Shown piece by piece: positions 1 through 8,503 of a stretch of DNA of 64,000 nt. The stretch lies in the NCBI GenBank assembly GCA_937127125.1, contig CAKZLO010000002.1:1-64000 (forward strand). The letters are read 5' to 3'. This DNA comes from an uncultured Ardenticatenia bacterium (GTDB lineage: Bacteria; Chloroflexota; Anaerolineae; 4572-78; NAK82). The notes under the pieces are model-generated. The model made no database searches. It was given only the letters and a program-made list of their open reading frames with translations, and was not told the DNA's origin. A program made the translations under genes and the position numbers. How positions within the stretch are numbered: position 1 is the stretch's first letter; every line of letters starts with the position of its first letter.

Positions 1-527
1 GCGCGCGGCCGCAACGCCGAACCAGCGACATGGAGATAATAAAAAGAGGACCACTGCCCGCTGACACCCTGCGCGCTCTGGTCCTGGTAATAGGCATCCT
101 GATCAGGCTGTGGTTCGGCGAAGAACCGATCCCAGTCGGGAGGCAATGTCTCGCTGGGCCCAGTGGCGCTCGGTCCGCCTGCCTCTGCGACGCCGAGGTA
201 GGGTGGTCCCACGTAGCCGTTCTCATCCGGCCATTCGGCTGCATGCCTGACGGGCAAAGCTGCTGCTACCGTCTGGCCCTCCCCAGCGCCACTCGGCTCA
301 GAAATGCCCACGTCAGGTCGATACGGGTCACCGGTGTACCCGTTCTCGTCTGGGGCGTTGCCTTCTGGCCTGTGCGAGGCCGGGGGGACGGAGGATGACT
401 CAGCACCGGACGCAGACGAGACCGGCTCCTGCTCAGGTGGTCCGGCGACTACTACGGCGGTGAACCCGATTACAATCAGTCCGATTGCCAATATGCCAAC
501 CAGCGGAAAGAGATATATGCTTTTCAT
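1..527 (-). CDS. Partial exported protein with repeated PDENGY segments
   Basis: I translated this open frame by hand; it starts at the ATG at 527 and runs off the left edge of the window (about 175 codons visible). A strong Shine-Dalgarno GGAGGGG lies just upstream of the ATG. The first ~28 residues form a signal peptide or membrane anchor (MKSIYLFPLVGILAIG, then a hydrophobic run). After it comes a low-complexity Pro/Ser/Glu/Gly-rich region that contains two related segments, PDENGYTGDPY and PDENGYVGPPY, about 45 residues apart. The visible end reads SSFYYLHVAGSALRPR, where a folded C-terminal domain seems to begin. From memory, similar text occurs in secreted Chloroflexota proteins of unknown function, but this is not verified. 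No function can be assigned. It does not share codon frame or strand with the neighbouring plus-strand genes. Confidence 0.7.
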   Translation of the reverse strand, partial: MKSIYLFPLVGILAIGLIVIGFTAVVVAGPPEQEPVSSASGAESSSVPPASHRPEGNAPDENGYTGDPYRPDVGISEPSGAGEGQTVAAALPVRHAAEWPDENGYVGPPYLGVAEAGGPSATGPSETLPPDWDRFFAEPQPDQDAYYQDQSAQGVSGQWSSFYYLHVAGSALRPR

Positions 528-1024
528 TTTCCCCTCCAAACATAACCTCGGGATTGCGAGGCCGAGTCACAGGACCCGGAAAGGCCCCTAAAACCAAGAG
601 CAGTTCTTGCGCCCTTCTTCGGTGGGAGGAGCACATGCAGCGCATGACATACCCTGTGGGACACGACCTTCGAATAACACTATCCCGGGATGGCAAAACA
701 CGCCGAGCAGCGAAGGCAGTCTCCATTACGACCTGGCTCAAGCGCGCCTCGCTGGCGGGTAGAGGAGAGACGGATATAGGTCAGCGGGGTGATATCGCTT
801 GATATAGTAACTTTAATGTAATTTTACCATATTTCGGCCCGTTTGTCAACGGCTCACAGCGAGTCCATCCTTCGAGCTCGCCATAACCGTCAGGTGGGGG
901 TCTACAACGAGCGGCTGGAGCGCCGGGAAACCGGGGTGTTGGACGATTTGACTGCCAGCGTGCTCTTACCGCTCACCCTGTGCGTGGCTTTCACTCATGC
1001 TCGCCACGTGCGCAACATAGACAT
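528..1024. other. Gene-poor stretch
   Basis: The open frames here are short, overlap each other on both strands and show no recognisable domain. The region upstream of 527 should hold the promoter of the leftmost gene; the AT-rich segment 800-835 is the likeliest place, but no clear -35/-10 pair stands out. Nothing else is supported. Confidence 0.4.
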
Positions 1025-1342
1025 TCAGTTGGGGTGGCTCCAGATCATCTGCCCAGCACACACCAGACATTGTGGGTCCTGATCGCGCACGATCCAGCGT
1101 TGGACCACGGTCTGATCTTGACCGCCAATACTTCCACCCGTTCCACTCATCACGCTCAAATCGTGTACTACGGGTGGCGTTATCGTCCACGCATCGGACG
1201 CACGCATCGCATTGATCAGGGAGATGGTCTGGATGTCGGAGAGGTCCAGGTACACATTCTGGAACACATACGTCGTATTTTCGTCCCGCTCCTGGTTGCA
1301 CCTCTCTTTGTCTACCATATTGCCCGCGTCCGGCTGTATCAT
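1025..1342 (-). CDS. Doubtful small hypothetical protein, 105 aa
   Basis: The ATG at 1342 is preceded by AGGAG with a 5-base spacer (ccaggagaccgcATG), and the frame reads as plausible soluble protein (for example TYVFQNVYLDLSDIQTISLI). Upstream in the same frame the reading continues sensibly for ~40 codons but is interrupted by TGA and TAA codons, so this may be the 3' remnant of a decayed gene. No family is recognised. Plus-strand frames of similar length overlap it and look less protein-like. Treat it as a candidate only. Confidence 0.3.
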   Translation of the reverse strand: MIQPDAGNMVDKERCNQERDENTTYVFQNVYLDLSDIQTISLINAMRASDAWTITPPVVHDLSVMSGTGGSIGGQDQTVVQRWIVRDQDPQCLVCAGQMIWSHPN

Positions 1343-1704
1343 GCGGTCTCCTGGCTCCGTCGCTTGGGCGGCAAACTGGGCCTCGCCTCAGATCGCAATG
1401 GCCCCTACATCCTTCCGGCAGGTATCCGTGTCGTCCTGATCACCGTCGCCACCTTAGCTTTCGTCACAACACCTCTTCCCCAGAGAGGGGCTTATGGATA
1501 ATCCATCAGCTCCTGAGCATGGGATGTACCGTGATATGAAGCGTGTTCACGTTTGGAAGAGAATTGCATCATAATATACAGTAAATGGCTGGCGTGGCAT
1601 AATACGCGAATGAGGCTCTTACAGAGAGACGAGGGAAAATCAAGTGCACATCGCAAGTCAAGCGCCCATTGTATGTTCTTGGTAGAGAGCAAGGGAAAAA
1701 GAAA
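1343..1704. other. Upstream region of the response regulator
   Basis: No convincing gene. It contains the leader of the plus-strand response regulator. A weak promoter-like pair, TTGGAA (1553-1558) and TATACA (1575-1580), lies about 125 bases before its start. A second AT-rich element, CATAAT, lies near 1597. Neither is strong enough to annotate with certainty. Confidence 0.3.
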
Positions 1705-2679
1705 ATGAACAAAGCACGCGTATTGGTGGTCGAGGACGACCGTGTAATAGCAGAAAGCGTTGTCAAAGCGCTCGTGGTACTGGGCTACCTCCCTCTTGCT
1801 TTAGCATCTTCTGGCGAAGAAGCCATCCGCCAAACAGGTGACCTCCGCCCTGATCTGGTGCTGATGGACATTCACTTACAGGGGCCAATGTTGGGTACCA
1901 CCGCCGCTGAGCACATCGTGCACCGCTTCGACATTCCGGTTGTTTATCTGACGGCGTACTCCGACGAAGAGACACTGCGTTTGGCCAAGCGCACGCGTCC
2001 ATTTGGCTTTGTGAGCAAGCCATTCAACGTACAACAGCTGGACGTGGCAATCGAAATGGCCCTCTATCTTCACCGCACCGAGAAACAGCTGCGCATCAGT
2101 GAAGCCCGCTATCGCGCACTGGTAAGAAACATCCCGGACAGTGTTGTAGTGCTCTTTGACCGTCAACTACGGTGTGCTGTCGTGGATGGTGCTGGACTCT
2201 CGGCCGCCACCGCGTTTCACAAAATGGCCCAGGACAGACCCATGGAAGAGGCACTCGCACCAGAAGTGTATCAAATGATCGAGCCCTACCAACGCGCCGC
2301 ACTGGCCGGTCGGTCGCACCTGTTTGAGCTGACTTGCGATGATCGTATTTATGAAGCACGCACACTACCTATCCGCGACGCAAGAGGAGATGTCGTAGCG
2401 GGTATGCTTATGCTTCAGGACATTACCGCACGCAAACAATCAGAATGGGAACGCGAACGGCTCATTGCCGAGCTGCGTCGCTCACTTGAGCATATTAAGG
2501 TGCTGCGAGGACTGCTACCTATCTGCATGCACTGCAAGAGGATCCGCGACGATCAGGGATATTGGCAGCAGCTGGAGGTATACATCCGCGATCACTCTGA
2601 AGCTGAGTTTACGCATGGGTTATGTCCAGAATGTGCACGCAAGTTCTACCCCCAGATCAAATTCCCCTCTGACGAGTGA
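1705..2679 (+). CDS. Response regulator with REC, PAS and C-terminal Cys-pair domain
   Basis: A two-component output protein of about 324 aa. Residues 4-120 are a CheY-like receiver: the acidic pair E10-D11, the phospho-acceptor D55 in VLMDIHL, and the switch lysine in FVSKPFN near residue 107. A PAS domain follows (about 135-250, starting SEARYRALVRNIPDSVV and ending in LQDITARKQSE). The last ~60 residues hold a compact module with ICMHCKRIRDDQGYW and a second pair in LCPECARKFYP, so two CxxC pairs that could bind metal. There is no DNA-binding helix-turn-helix, so it probably acts through protein contacts. I chose the start at 1705 because the receiver begins immediately there and AAGGGAAAAAG precedes it; an in-frame ATG at 1669 would add 12 residues. 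No cognate kinase is adjacent. It converges on rlmD with only 9 bases between. Confidence 0.85.
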   Translation: MNKARVLVVEDDRVIAESVVKALVVLGYLPLALASSGEEAIRQTGDLRPDLVLMDIHLQGPMLGTTAAEHIVHRFDIPVVYLTAYSDEETLRLAKRTRPFGFVSKPFNVQQLDVAIEMALYLHRTEKQLRISEARYRALVRNIPDSVVVLFDRQLRCAVVDGAGLSAATAFHKMAQDRPMEEALAPEVYQMIEPYQRAALAGRSHLFELTCDDRIYEARTLPIRDARGDVVAGMLMLQDITARKQSEWERERLIAELRRSLEHIKVLRGLLPICMHCKRIRDDQGYWQQLEVYIRDHSEAEFTHGLCPECARKFYPQIKFPSDE

Positions 2680-2688
2680 CGTGACGAA

Positions 2689-3933
2689 CTACCTCCCGCG
2701 GACGAACAGGGCTACACTTTCAATATGGTAGGTCTGGGGGAAGAGGTCCAGCAGCCGCACTTCTTGCAGGCGGTAGCCGCATTCCACAAGTGTACGCGCG
2801 TCACGTGCCAGAGTGGCTGGATCGCAGGCGACGAACACCAGCCGCTCGACATCCCAAGCCCTTAATCCTTCTATTACTGCAGCACCACATCCTGCGCGCG
2901 GCGGATCGGCGATAGCCAGCTCAGCGTTGCCTTTCTGGGTACGAAGCACTTCAGCCACATCCCCTTGAATCACCTCCACGTTGCTCGCGCCAGCGCGTCG
3001 GAGGTTCTCTTGAGCATCCAACACAGCCGACAGATTCTCCTCCACCGCAATAACGTGAGCGACCCGCATGGAAAGTGGCACAGTAAACAACCCCACGCCT
3101 GCATAGAGATCCAACAAATGCTGGTGTGCCTGAGGTGCTAACATATCGCTCACGGTGTGCACAAGTGCTTCGGCGCCGTCCGTATTGACCTGAAAGAAGC
3201 TGCCCGCTGAGATCTTATAGCGATGATCAGCTACTACTTCCTCCAGATAGTCCCATCCTACCAACGTGATGGGCAGCCCATCACGACGCAACAGCACACA
3301 TGACACCGGAACGTCCACTTCAACCTCGAATGGTTCCTCATCCTCTGTTTCGAAAATTACCATGCGTTGACCGGTGCGTACACCAGCGCGCAGTGCCAGC
3401 TGCACCAGACCTTCCATTTCGAGATCTAATTGCTCATACAGCTGCGCCAGCAGTGGATGCATAATTGGACAGGTTGTAATGGGTTCCACCCGCTGGTCAT
3501 CGTCTGCGGATATGAAACCCAATCCCTCAGGGGCAACATGGAGCTGCACATGGTTGCGATAGGCCCATGGCTCTCCCACTGGCTGCATTGGTTGCACCAG
3601 AACCTCGTCCAAGCCGGCCAAACGTGCTAGCTGGTCACGCACAATAGCTGTCTTGTGGCGCAGCTGAGCTTCATAATTGAGATGCTGCCACTGGCAGCCG
3701 CCACACGCCCGCGGTCCGAAATGAGGGCAGAGCGGAGATACCCGGTCAGGTGATGGAGTTAGTACCTCAAGCAGGCGAGCCCGCGCCCAATCCCTTTTGC
3801 TCGTTTCGATTTCAACCAGCACAGTGTCGCCAGGAGCCCCATAAGGGACAAACACAACACGACCCTCATAGCGCCCCAGGGCCGGTCCACCGTGTGCCAT
3901 AGCGGAGAGCTGCAACTTGATCCGCTCGCTCAT
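2689..3933 (-). CDS. rlmD: 23S rRNA (uracil-5-)-methyltransferase, RumA/RlmD family
   Basis: 414 aa, normal length for the RumA/TrmA family of SAM-dependent RNA m5U methyltransferases. The N-terminal ~60 residues form a TRAM RNA-binding domain. The cysteines in PLCPHFGPRACGGCQWQH (about 68-78), with a later Cys, make the iron-sulfur site found in RumA-like enzymes. The SAM site is LDLYAGVGLFTVPLS. The catalytic region has DPPRAGC, and FVACDPATLARDA supplies the nucleophilic cysteine near residue 370. The substrate (23S U1939, U747 or a tRNA) cannot be fixed from sequence. The ATG at 3933 overlaps the rimO stop by four bases (ATGA), so the two are translationally coupled in a housekeeping operon. 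Confidence 0.88.
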   Translation of the reverse strand: MSERIKLQLSAMAHGGPALGRYEGRVVFVPYGAPGDTVLVEIETSKRDWARARLLEVLTPSPDRVSPLCPHFGPRACGGCQWQHLNYEAQLRHKTAIVRDQLARLAGLDEVLVQPMQPVGEPWAYRNHVQLHVAPEGLGFISADDDQRVEPITTCPIMHPLLAQLYEQLDLEMEGLVQLALRAGVRTGQRMVIFETEDEEPFEVEVDVPVSCVLLRRDGLPITLVGWDYLEEVVADHRYKISAGSFFQVNTDGAEALVHTVSDMLAPQAHQHLLDLYAGVGLFTVPLSMRVAHVIAVEENLSAVLDAQENLRRAGASNVEVIQGDVAEVLRTQKGNAELAIADPPRAGCGAAVIEGLRAWDVERLVFVACDPATLARDARTLVECGYRLQEVRLLDLFPQTYHIESVALFVRGR

Positions 3934-5396
3934 GAGCTCCCGGAAGTGATATGATCAAAAGGGCGTTCCGACGTCTCGACGGTCGCGATAAGATCATAAG
4001 GCGTCGCACCCGTGATGTGGACATTGAGCCAGCTCCCAGCAGGGTGCTCTCCATGCAAGAGCACGAATCCGTCCACTTCCGGCGCGTCGCGATAGGAACG
4101 CGCGACAGAGATGCCGTCATTAGCACCTTCCACCAAAACGTCTAACCTCCTGCCCACCTGAGATTGATTGCACGCTAAGCTGATGGATTGTTGCAGCCCC
4201 ATCACCTGTTGGTAACGATCTCGCTTGACGTGCTCAGGGACCTGTCCCGGCAGCTCATATGCGAGCGTGCCTGGTTCAGGCGAATAAAGAAAAACACCCA
4301 CGCGGTCGAATCGCACCGCCTGGATGAAGTTCAGCAGCCCTTGAAACTCCTGTTCTGTTTCGCCGGGATAGCCCACGATCAGGCTCGTGCGCAAGGCGAT
4401 ATCGGGCATCGCTTTGCGCAAACGTTCCATGCAGCGCATCAGATCAGCCACATCGTGCGGTCGGCGCATACGCCGCAATACGTCGGGGTGGCCGTGTTGC
4501 ACTGGCAGGTCTAGGTAGTGACATACCTGTGGATGAATTGCCATAACCTCAATCAGCCGCTCGCTGACTCGGCCAGGATATGCATACATCAGACGCAGCC
4601 AACGCAACTCCGGCACTATCTGCAATATTTCTTCGATAAGCACTGCCAGCCCTTCGCGTTCGCCGCGGTCGTAGCCATAGGCGGTGGTATCTTGAGCGAT
4701 CAGGATAATCTCACGGACGCCTTGATCCACCAGCTTCCGTGCCTCGCACAAAATCACATCACGTGGACGGCTGCGCGCAGGTCCTTTGATAGTGGGTATG
4801 AGGCAGAAGGCACAACCAGCTGAGCACCCGTCCGCGATTTTGAGATAAGCACTGGCGCGAGGCCGTCGCCCATCTCGCTGCAACAGAGCTTGATCGGATG
4901 AGGCACTGCCCATTTCAGGCACGTGAACAACAGGTCTGATAGGTCTGACGCGACGTCCTGCTTGTCGTCCCAGCTGTTCCAGTAATGTAGGGATATCTGC
5001 CCAGCTACGTGTGCCTATTACACCATCTAGGCCGGGTACGACACGCGTCAGTGCATCACCCCAGAGCTGCGCCAGGCAACCTGCTGCAATCACTTGCTGG
5101 CCTCGACGTCGCCGTGCCACCAGTGCACGCAGAGTCTGGATTGCCTCTTGTCGCGCCACCTCCAGGAAGCCACAGGTATTCACAATGATAAAGTCGGCAC
5201 CCTCAGGATGGCTGACAGCGCGATAGCCGCTTTGGGTAAGCTGGGCGCTGATGCCTTCCGAGTCAACTTGATTCTTGGGGCAGCCCAATGTCACAATGAG
5301 AAACCTATCCCGCTTTCTGTGCGCCATGCCCATTCTTCCCATCACCATTACATCGTTGGCGCTAATCCCTGTTCCTGTAGTAACCACTCCTTCCAC
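3930..5396 (-). CDS. rimO: Ribosomal protein uS12 methylthiotransferase RimO
   Basis: A radical-SAM methylthiotransferase of the MiaB/RimO family that adds a methylthio group to an aspartate of ribosomal protein S12. The N-terminal MTTase domain begins FLIVTLGCPKNQVDSEG and carries cysteines at TLGC, NTCGF and AGCLAQ that bind the auxiliary cluster. The radical-SAM cluster motif is CSAGCAFCLIP (CxxxCxxC). The C-terminal TRAM domain binds the S12 target. The sequence SEGISAQL/PEGADFIIVNTCGF favours RimO over MiaB. The open frame starts at a GTG (5396), but the family N-terminus suggests initiation at one of the ATGs around MGMAHRKRDRF, about 20-23 codons later. It lies 19 bases after the DUF512 gene and overlaps rlmD. 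Confidence 0.88.
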   Translation of the reverse strand: MEGVVTTGTGISANDVMVMGRMGMAHRKRDRFLIVTLGCPKNQVDSEGISAQLTQSGYRAVSHPEGADFIIVNTCGFLEVARQEAIQTLRALVARRRRGQQVIAAGCLAQLWGDALTRVVPGLDGVIGTRSWADIPTLLEQLGRQAGRRVRPIRPVVHVPEMGSASSDQALLQRDGRRPRASAYLKIADGCSAGCAFCLIPTIKGPARSRPRDVILCEARKLVDQGVREIILIAQDTTAYGYDRGEREGLAVLIEEILQIVPELRWLRLMYAYPGRVSERLIEVMAIHPQVCHYLDLPVQHGHPDVLRRMRRPHDVADLMRCMERLRKAMPDIALRTSLIVGYPGETEQEFQGLLNFIQAVRFDRVGVFLYSPEPGTLAYELPGQVPEHVKRDRYQQVMGLQQSISLACNQSQVGRRLDVLVEGANDGISVARSYRDAPEVDGFVLLHGEHPAGSWLNVHITGATPYDLIATVETSERPFDHITSGSS

Positions 5397-5415
5397 ATCA
5401 GTTGGCTGCTCGGAT

Positions 5416-6831
5416 CTATCTGCCCGTCACTACAACATTTTTCCATATTTCACCCGGACTCTGCGCCATGATCACAGGAACTCCTAATGCATGCTCGATT
5501 TCCTCGATGCTCAGGTTGTCCAATGTGACATGTCCTGTGGAGTCGAACATCACGCGTGGGAGCAACACAGTCTGGCCACGCACTTTCCCACCACCCAGCT
5601 GCTCGAGCACGTCCCGGCTGGTCAACAGTCCAGAGACCGCAACGTTACCCCCATACCAGTTATTGACGATAGGATACACCGTGATGGGTCTGCCCGTGAG
5701 TGCTTCCATCTCGGCACACACCTTTTGCAGGATCGGGGCAGCCATCTGTCCACAGACGACTGCAATTCCCGCTCTTGCTTGACGCTCATCCAACATAGCC
5801 CCAGCGCGTTGTTCTTCTATGGGTGCTGCTCCTCTTTCATCCGGCTGGGCCGTTTGGTGTCGTTCGCGTCGAATGCGCCACTTCAACCTTTTCCACTCAT
5901 CCAAGAATTGTCGCACAATTCCGACACCGTTTTCTAACTGGACAAATCCATCGTACTCAGCCGCGGGCGGAACAGGGCGCCTGGCCAGCAGGTACCACTC
6001 ATCGGATGGATACACCAACGTCACCCCAAATTGCTGTCGGCAGCGTGCTCGCCAAGGCTGCACCTGTTCCAGCAGCTGCACTGCTTCTTCATGGCAATAG
6101 GGTCGCAGACCGGGTGCGTGGTAGCGGGTAACACCCACCGGCACCACAGCAATTGAGCGCACCGCGGGATACAACGCTACCAGATCGGTCAGGCTGCGCT
6201 CCAAATGGGCAGCATCGTTCAAACCTGGGATAAGCACGAGCTGGGTGTGGATCTCGATATGCCGTTCGGCCAGCCAACGCAACTGCGCCAACACATCTGG
6301 TGCATCTGCTTTGCCTAGTAGGCGACGGCGCAGGTCGACCTCAGTAGCGTGTACGCTCACATAGAGCGGGCTAAGATGCTGTTCCTCGATGCGTTGCCAG
6401 TCCTCTTCCGCCAAGTTGGTAAGGGTGACAAACTGCCCAAACAGGAAGCTGTAGCGATAGTCATCATCCCGAATGTACAGCGCGTGGCGCATTCCTCGTG
6501 GCGATTGGTCCACAAAACAGAATTCACAGCGGTTGACACAACGACGGATATCTGTATCGAACGTAGGGTGTGCAAAGGTAATCCCCAGCGGCTCTCCAAA
6601 CACCCGTTCAGCGGTCAAGGTAAGAGTCACTGTGCCGCGTCGTACCACCATTTCAACGTGGGGTTCGCTGGCGTAATAATTGAAATCGATTACATCCCGC
6701 AGAGGATGACCATTCACCGAAACCACTATATCTCCCGCCTGGATATTCATTCGCGCTGCCAAGCTGTGCGGTTCCACGTGACGCACGTAACCGCCATCCC
6801 CATAACCTGGCATAGCCTCTCTTACACGCAT
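5416..6831 (-). CDS. PDZ plus DUF512 radical-SAM-like Fe-S protein
   Basis: 471 aa. The N-terminus is a PDZ-like domain (YVRHVEPHSLAARMNIQAGD, then VVSVNGHPLRDV). It is followed by a cysteine cluster CVNRCEFCFVDQSPRGMR (CxxxCxxC, about residue 100), typical of the DUF512/TIGR03279 family of radical-SAM-like iron-sulfur proteins. The body contains the barrel text LSPLYVSVHATEVDLRR and the C-terminal DUF512 domain. The family is widespread in Firmicutes, cyanobacteria and Chloroflexota and often sits next to ribosome-associated GTPase or cmk genes; its reaction is not known to me. ATG at 6831 has AGGGGAAAAGAT upstream. It lies downstream of cmk (43-base gap) in the same transcription direction. 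Confidence 0.82.
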   Translation of the reverse strand: MRVREAMPGYGDGGYVRHVEPHSLAARMNIQAGDIVVSVNGHPLRDVIDFNYYASEPHVEMVVRRGTVTLTLTAERVFGEPLGITFAHPTFDTDIRRCVNRCEFCFVDQSPRGMRHALYIRDDDYRYSFLFGQFVTLTNLAEEDWQRIEEQHLSPLYVSVHATEVDLRRRLLGKADAPDVLAQLRWLAERHIEIHTQLVLIPGLNDAAHLERSLTDLVALYPAVRSIAVVPVGVTRYHAPGLRPYCHEEAVQLLEQVQPWRARCRQQFGVTLVYPSDEWYLLARRPVPPAAEYDGFVQLENGVGIVRQFLDEWKRLKWRIRRERHQTAQPDERGAAPIEEQRAGAMLDERQARAGIAVVCGQMAAPILQKVCAEMEALTGRPITVYPIVNNWYGGNVAVSGLLTSRDVLEQLGGGKVRGQTVLLPRVMFDSTGHVTLDNLSIEEIEHALGVPVIMAQSPGEIWKNVVVTGR

Positions 6832-6874
6832 ATCTTTTCCCCTGTATGATTGGACAATGCAACAGAGGATGTTC

Positions 6875-7609
6875 TCACCGGATTGGTGAATCCGTACAAG
6901 AGGTGACCGACGAGTGCTCGCCCAGCTTCGAACGCACTATCTTCAGTGCTCGCGTGACCATTTCCTCGACACTGAGATGACCAGTATCAATCACAATGGC
7001 GTCGTCAGCGGCGCGCAATGGTGCTACTGCGCGATGACTGTCCTGGTAATCCCTCTGGCGCATGGAATTGAGGACTTCCTCGTAGGAGACCTCCTCGCCG
7101 CGCGCCTGCAGCTCAAGATAGCGGCGACGCGCTCGCTCCTCAACCGGAGCGCGCAGATATATCTTGAGATCGGCATCAGGCATCACTTCGGTGCCGATGT
7201 CCCTGCCCACCATCACCACGTTATGCGTTAAACCGATCTGGCGCTGATGTCCTTTGAGCACCTGACGCACTCCCGGATATGCCGCTACAATGGATACCAC
7301 CTTATCCACAGCAGGCTCACGAATGGCCCACGAAACATCCACGCCGTCAACAAAAACAGAATAATGTCGTCCATCATCACAGCCCGGCGGAGTTATTTGA
7401 ATATTTATCTGTGCTGCCAATTCGGTTACCGCTTGCTCGTCGTGAATATCTATCGCGCGTTGCAACGCAGCCCAGGCAACGGCGCGATACATCACGCCCG
7501 TGTCAAAGTAGAGATAGCCCAGCTTGCCAGCGAGCAAGCGGCCTAATGTGCTCTTGCCTGATGCCGCCTCGCCATCAATTGCGATGCAAACGGTGTTTCT
7601 TGCTGTCAT
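6875..7609 (-). CDS. cmk: Cytidylate kinase
   Basis: 244 aa CMP/dCMP kinase. It phosphorylates CMP to CDP with ATP in the cytosol. The P-loop is IDGEAASGKSTLGRLLA at residues 10-26. The CMP-binding insert and the conserved FDTGVMYRAVAW, VGRDIGTEVMPDADLKIYL and RQRDYQDSHRAVAPL segments are all present. The length is slightly above the usual ~225 aa because of a C-terminal tail (SSVTSCTDSPIR). The first 35 bases overlap the end of the upstream pseudouridine synthase gene, a common rlu-cmk pairing. Confidence 0.93.
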   Translation of the reverse strand: MTARNTVCIAIDGEAASGKSTLGRLLAGKLGYLYFDTGVMYRAVAWAALQRAIDIHDEQAVTELAAQINIQITPPGCDDGRHYSVFVDGVDVSWAIREPAVDKVVSIVAAYPGVRQVLKGHQRQIGLTHNVVMVGRDIGTEVMPDADLKIYLRAPVEERARRRYLELQARGEEVSYEEVLNSMRQRDYQDSHRAVAPLRAADDAIVIDTGHLSVEEMVTRALKIVRSKLGEHSSVTSCTDSPIR

Positions 7610-8342
7610 ACTGCACTCGAAGTTGTCTCTTTATTTCGAGCAGCTGGTTGATCTCCCCCTCGCGTAGGGAGCGCCATTCGCCCGGTTTCAGCTTACCCAG
7701 CTGGATCGGGCCAATGCGCACGCGGATCAATCGCTTCACCGGATGCCCTAGCATAGCTGCAATGCGTCGAATCTGACGCTTGCGTCCCTCGTGCAGTACC
7801 ACACGCAACCAGGTATGATTCGGCTCCCGATGTATGACGGTTACCTCAGCCGGCGCTGTGCGTCGGCCGTCCAGGAAAACCCCTTTGCGCCATTTATCCA
7901 GAGTTTCCTCTTCGGGACGTCCCACAACGCACACCTGGTACTCCTTAGTATGCTCATATCGCGGATGGGTCAGGAGATTGGCTAGCTCCCCATCATCGGT
8001 GAGCAACACCAGCCCCTCACTGCGCAAATCAAGTCGCCCTACTGGATAGAGGTGGCCCGCGACAGGCACCAGCTCACGAACTGTGACGACGTTCTTGTCA
8101 CCGTTGCTGCGCTCATTGGATAGCACACCTCGCGGCTTGTTCACAATAATGTATGTATACGCGCGTTCAACCTGCACCGGCTTACCATCCACGGTGATAC
8201 GGTCGCGCTCGGGATCTACTTTCTGTCCCAACTGAGCTGTCTGGCCGTTGACTGCCACGCGCCCCTCTCTGATGAGATCCTCACATGCCCGTCGCGACCC
8301 GTAACCTGCGTGGGCCAAGATCTTCTGCAGGCGTTCTTCCAT
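7575..8342 (-). CDS. rluB: Ribosomal large-subunit pseudouridine synthase, RluB/RsuA family
   Basis: About 255 aa from the ATG at 8342 (an in-frame GTG at 8357 would add five residues). The N-terminal S4 RNA-binding domain reads MEERLQKILAHAGYGSRRACE. The catalytic domain has VGRLDLRSEGLVLLTDDGEL, in which the aspartate of GRLD is the catalytic residue. The terminal region has LHEGRKRQIRRIAAMLGHPV. It isomerises uridine in 23S rRNA; the exact position (2605 or a neighbour) is not decidable by eye. It overlaps cmk by 35 bases and is the first gene of this minus-strand housekeeping group, divergent from the plus-strand UbiA gene. Confidence 0.9.
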   Translation of the reverse strand: MEERLQKILAHAGYGSRRACEDLIREGRVAVNGQTAQLGQKVDPERDRITVDGKPVQVERAYTYIIVNKPRGVLSNERSNGDKNVVTVRELVPVAGHLYPVGRLDLRSEGLVLLTDDGELANLLTHPRYEHTKEYQVCVVGRPEEETLDKWRKGVFLDGRRTAPAEVTVIHREPNHTWLRVVLHEGRKRQIRRIAAMLGHPVKRLIRVRIGPIQLGKLKPGEWRSLREGEINQLLEIKRQLRVQYDSKKHRLHRN

Positions 8343-8503
8343 AAGTTGAGTTCCCACTGTACTTCAATCTTCCACTCGCTTGAAGAATTCAATTGTAAAG
8401 CATCATTCCATGGGTCGCAACCCAGCAAGACTTGCTCCACATACCGTTTGTGTTATGATTGTCCGCAAATCTGCATCAAGCGAGCACTCTACAGGACGTG
8501 TCA

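Noticed and set aside
980-1501. Plus-strand frame of 173 codons
   Set aside because: It lacks a ribosome-binding site and domain, has His/Arg-rich atypical composition, and overlaps a more protein-like minus-strand frame.
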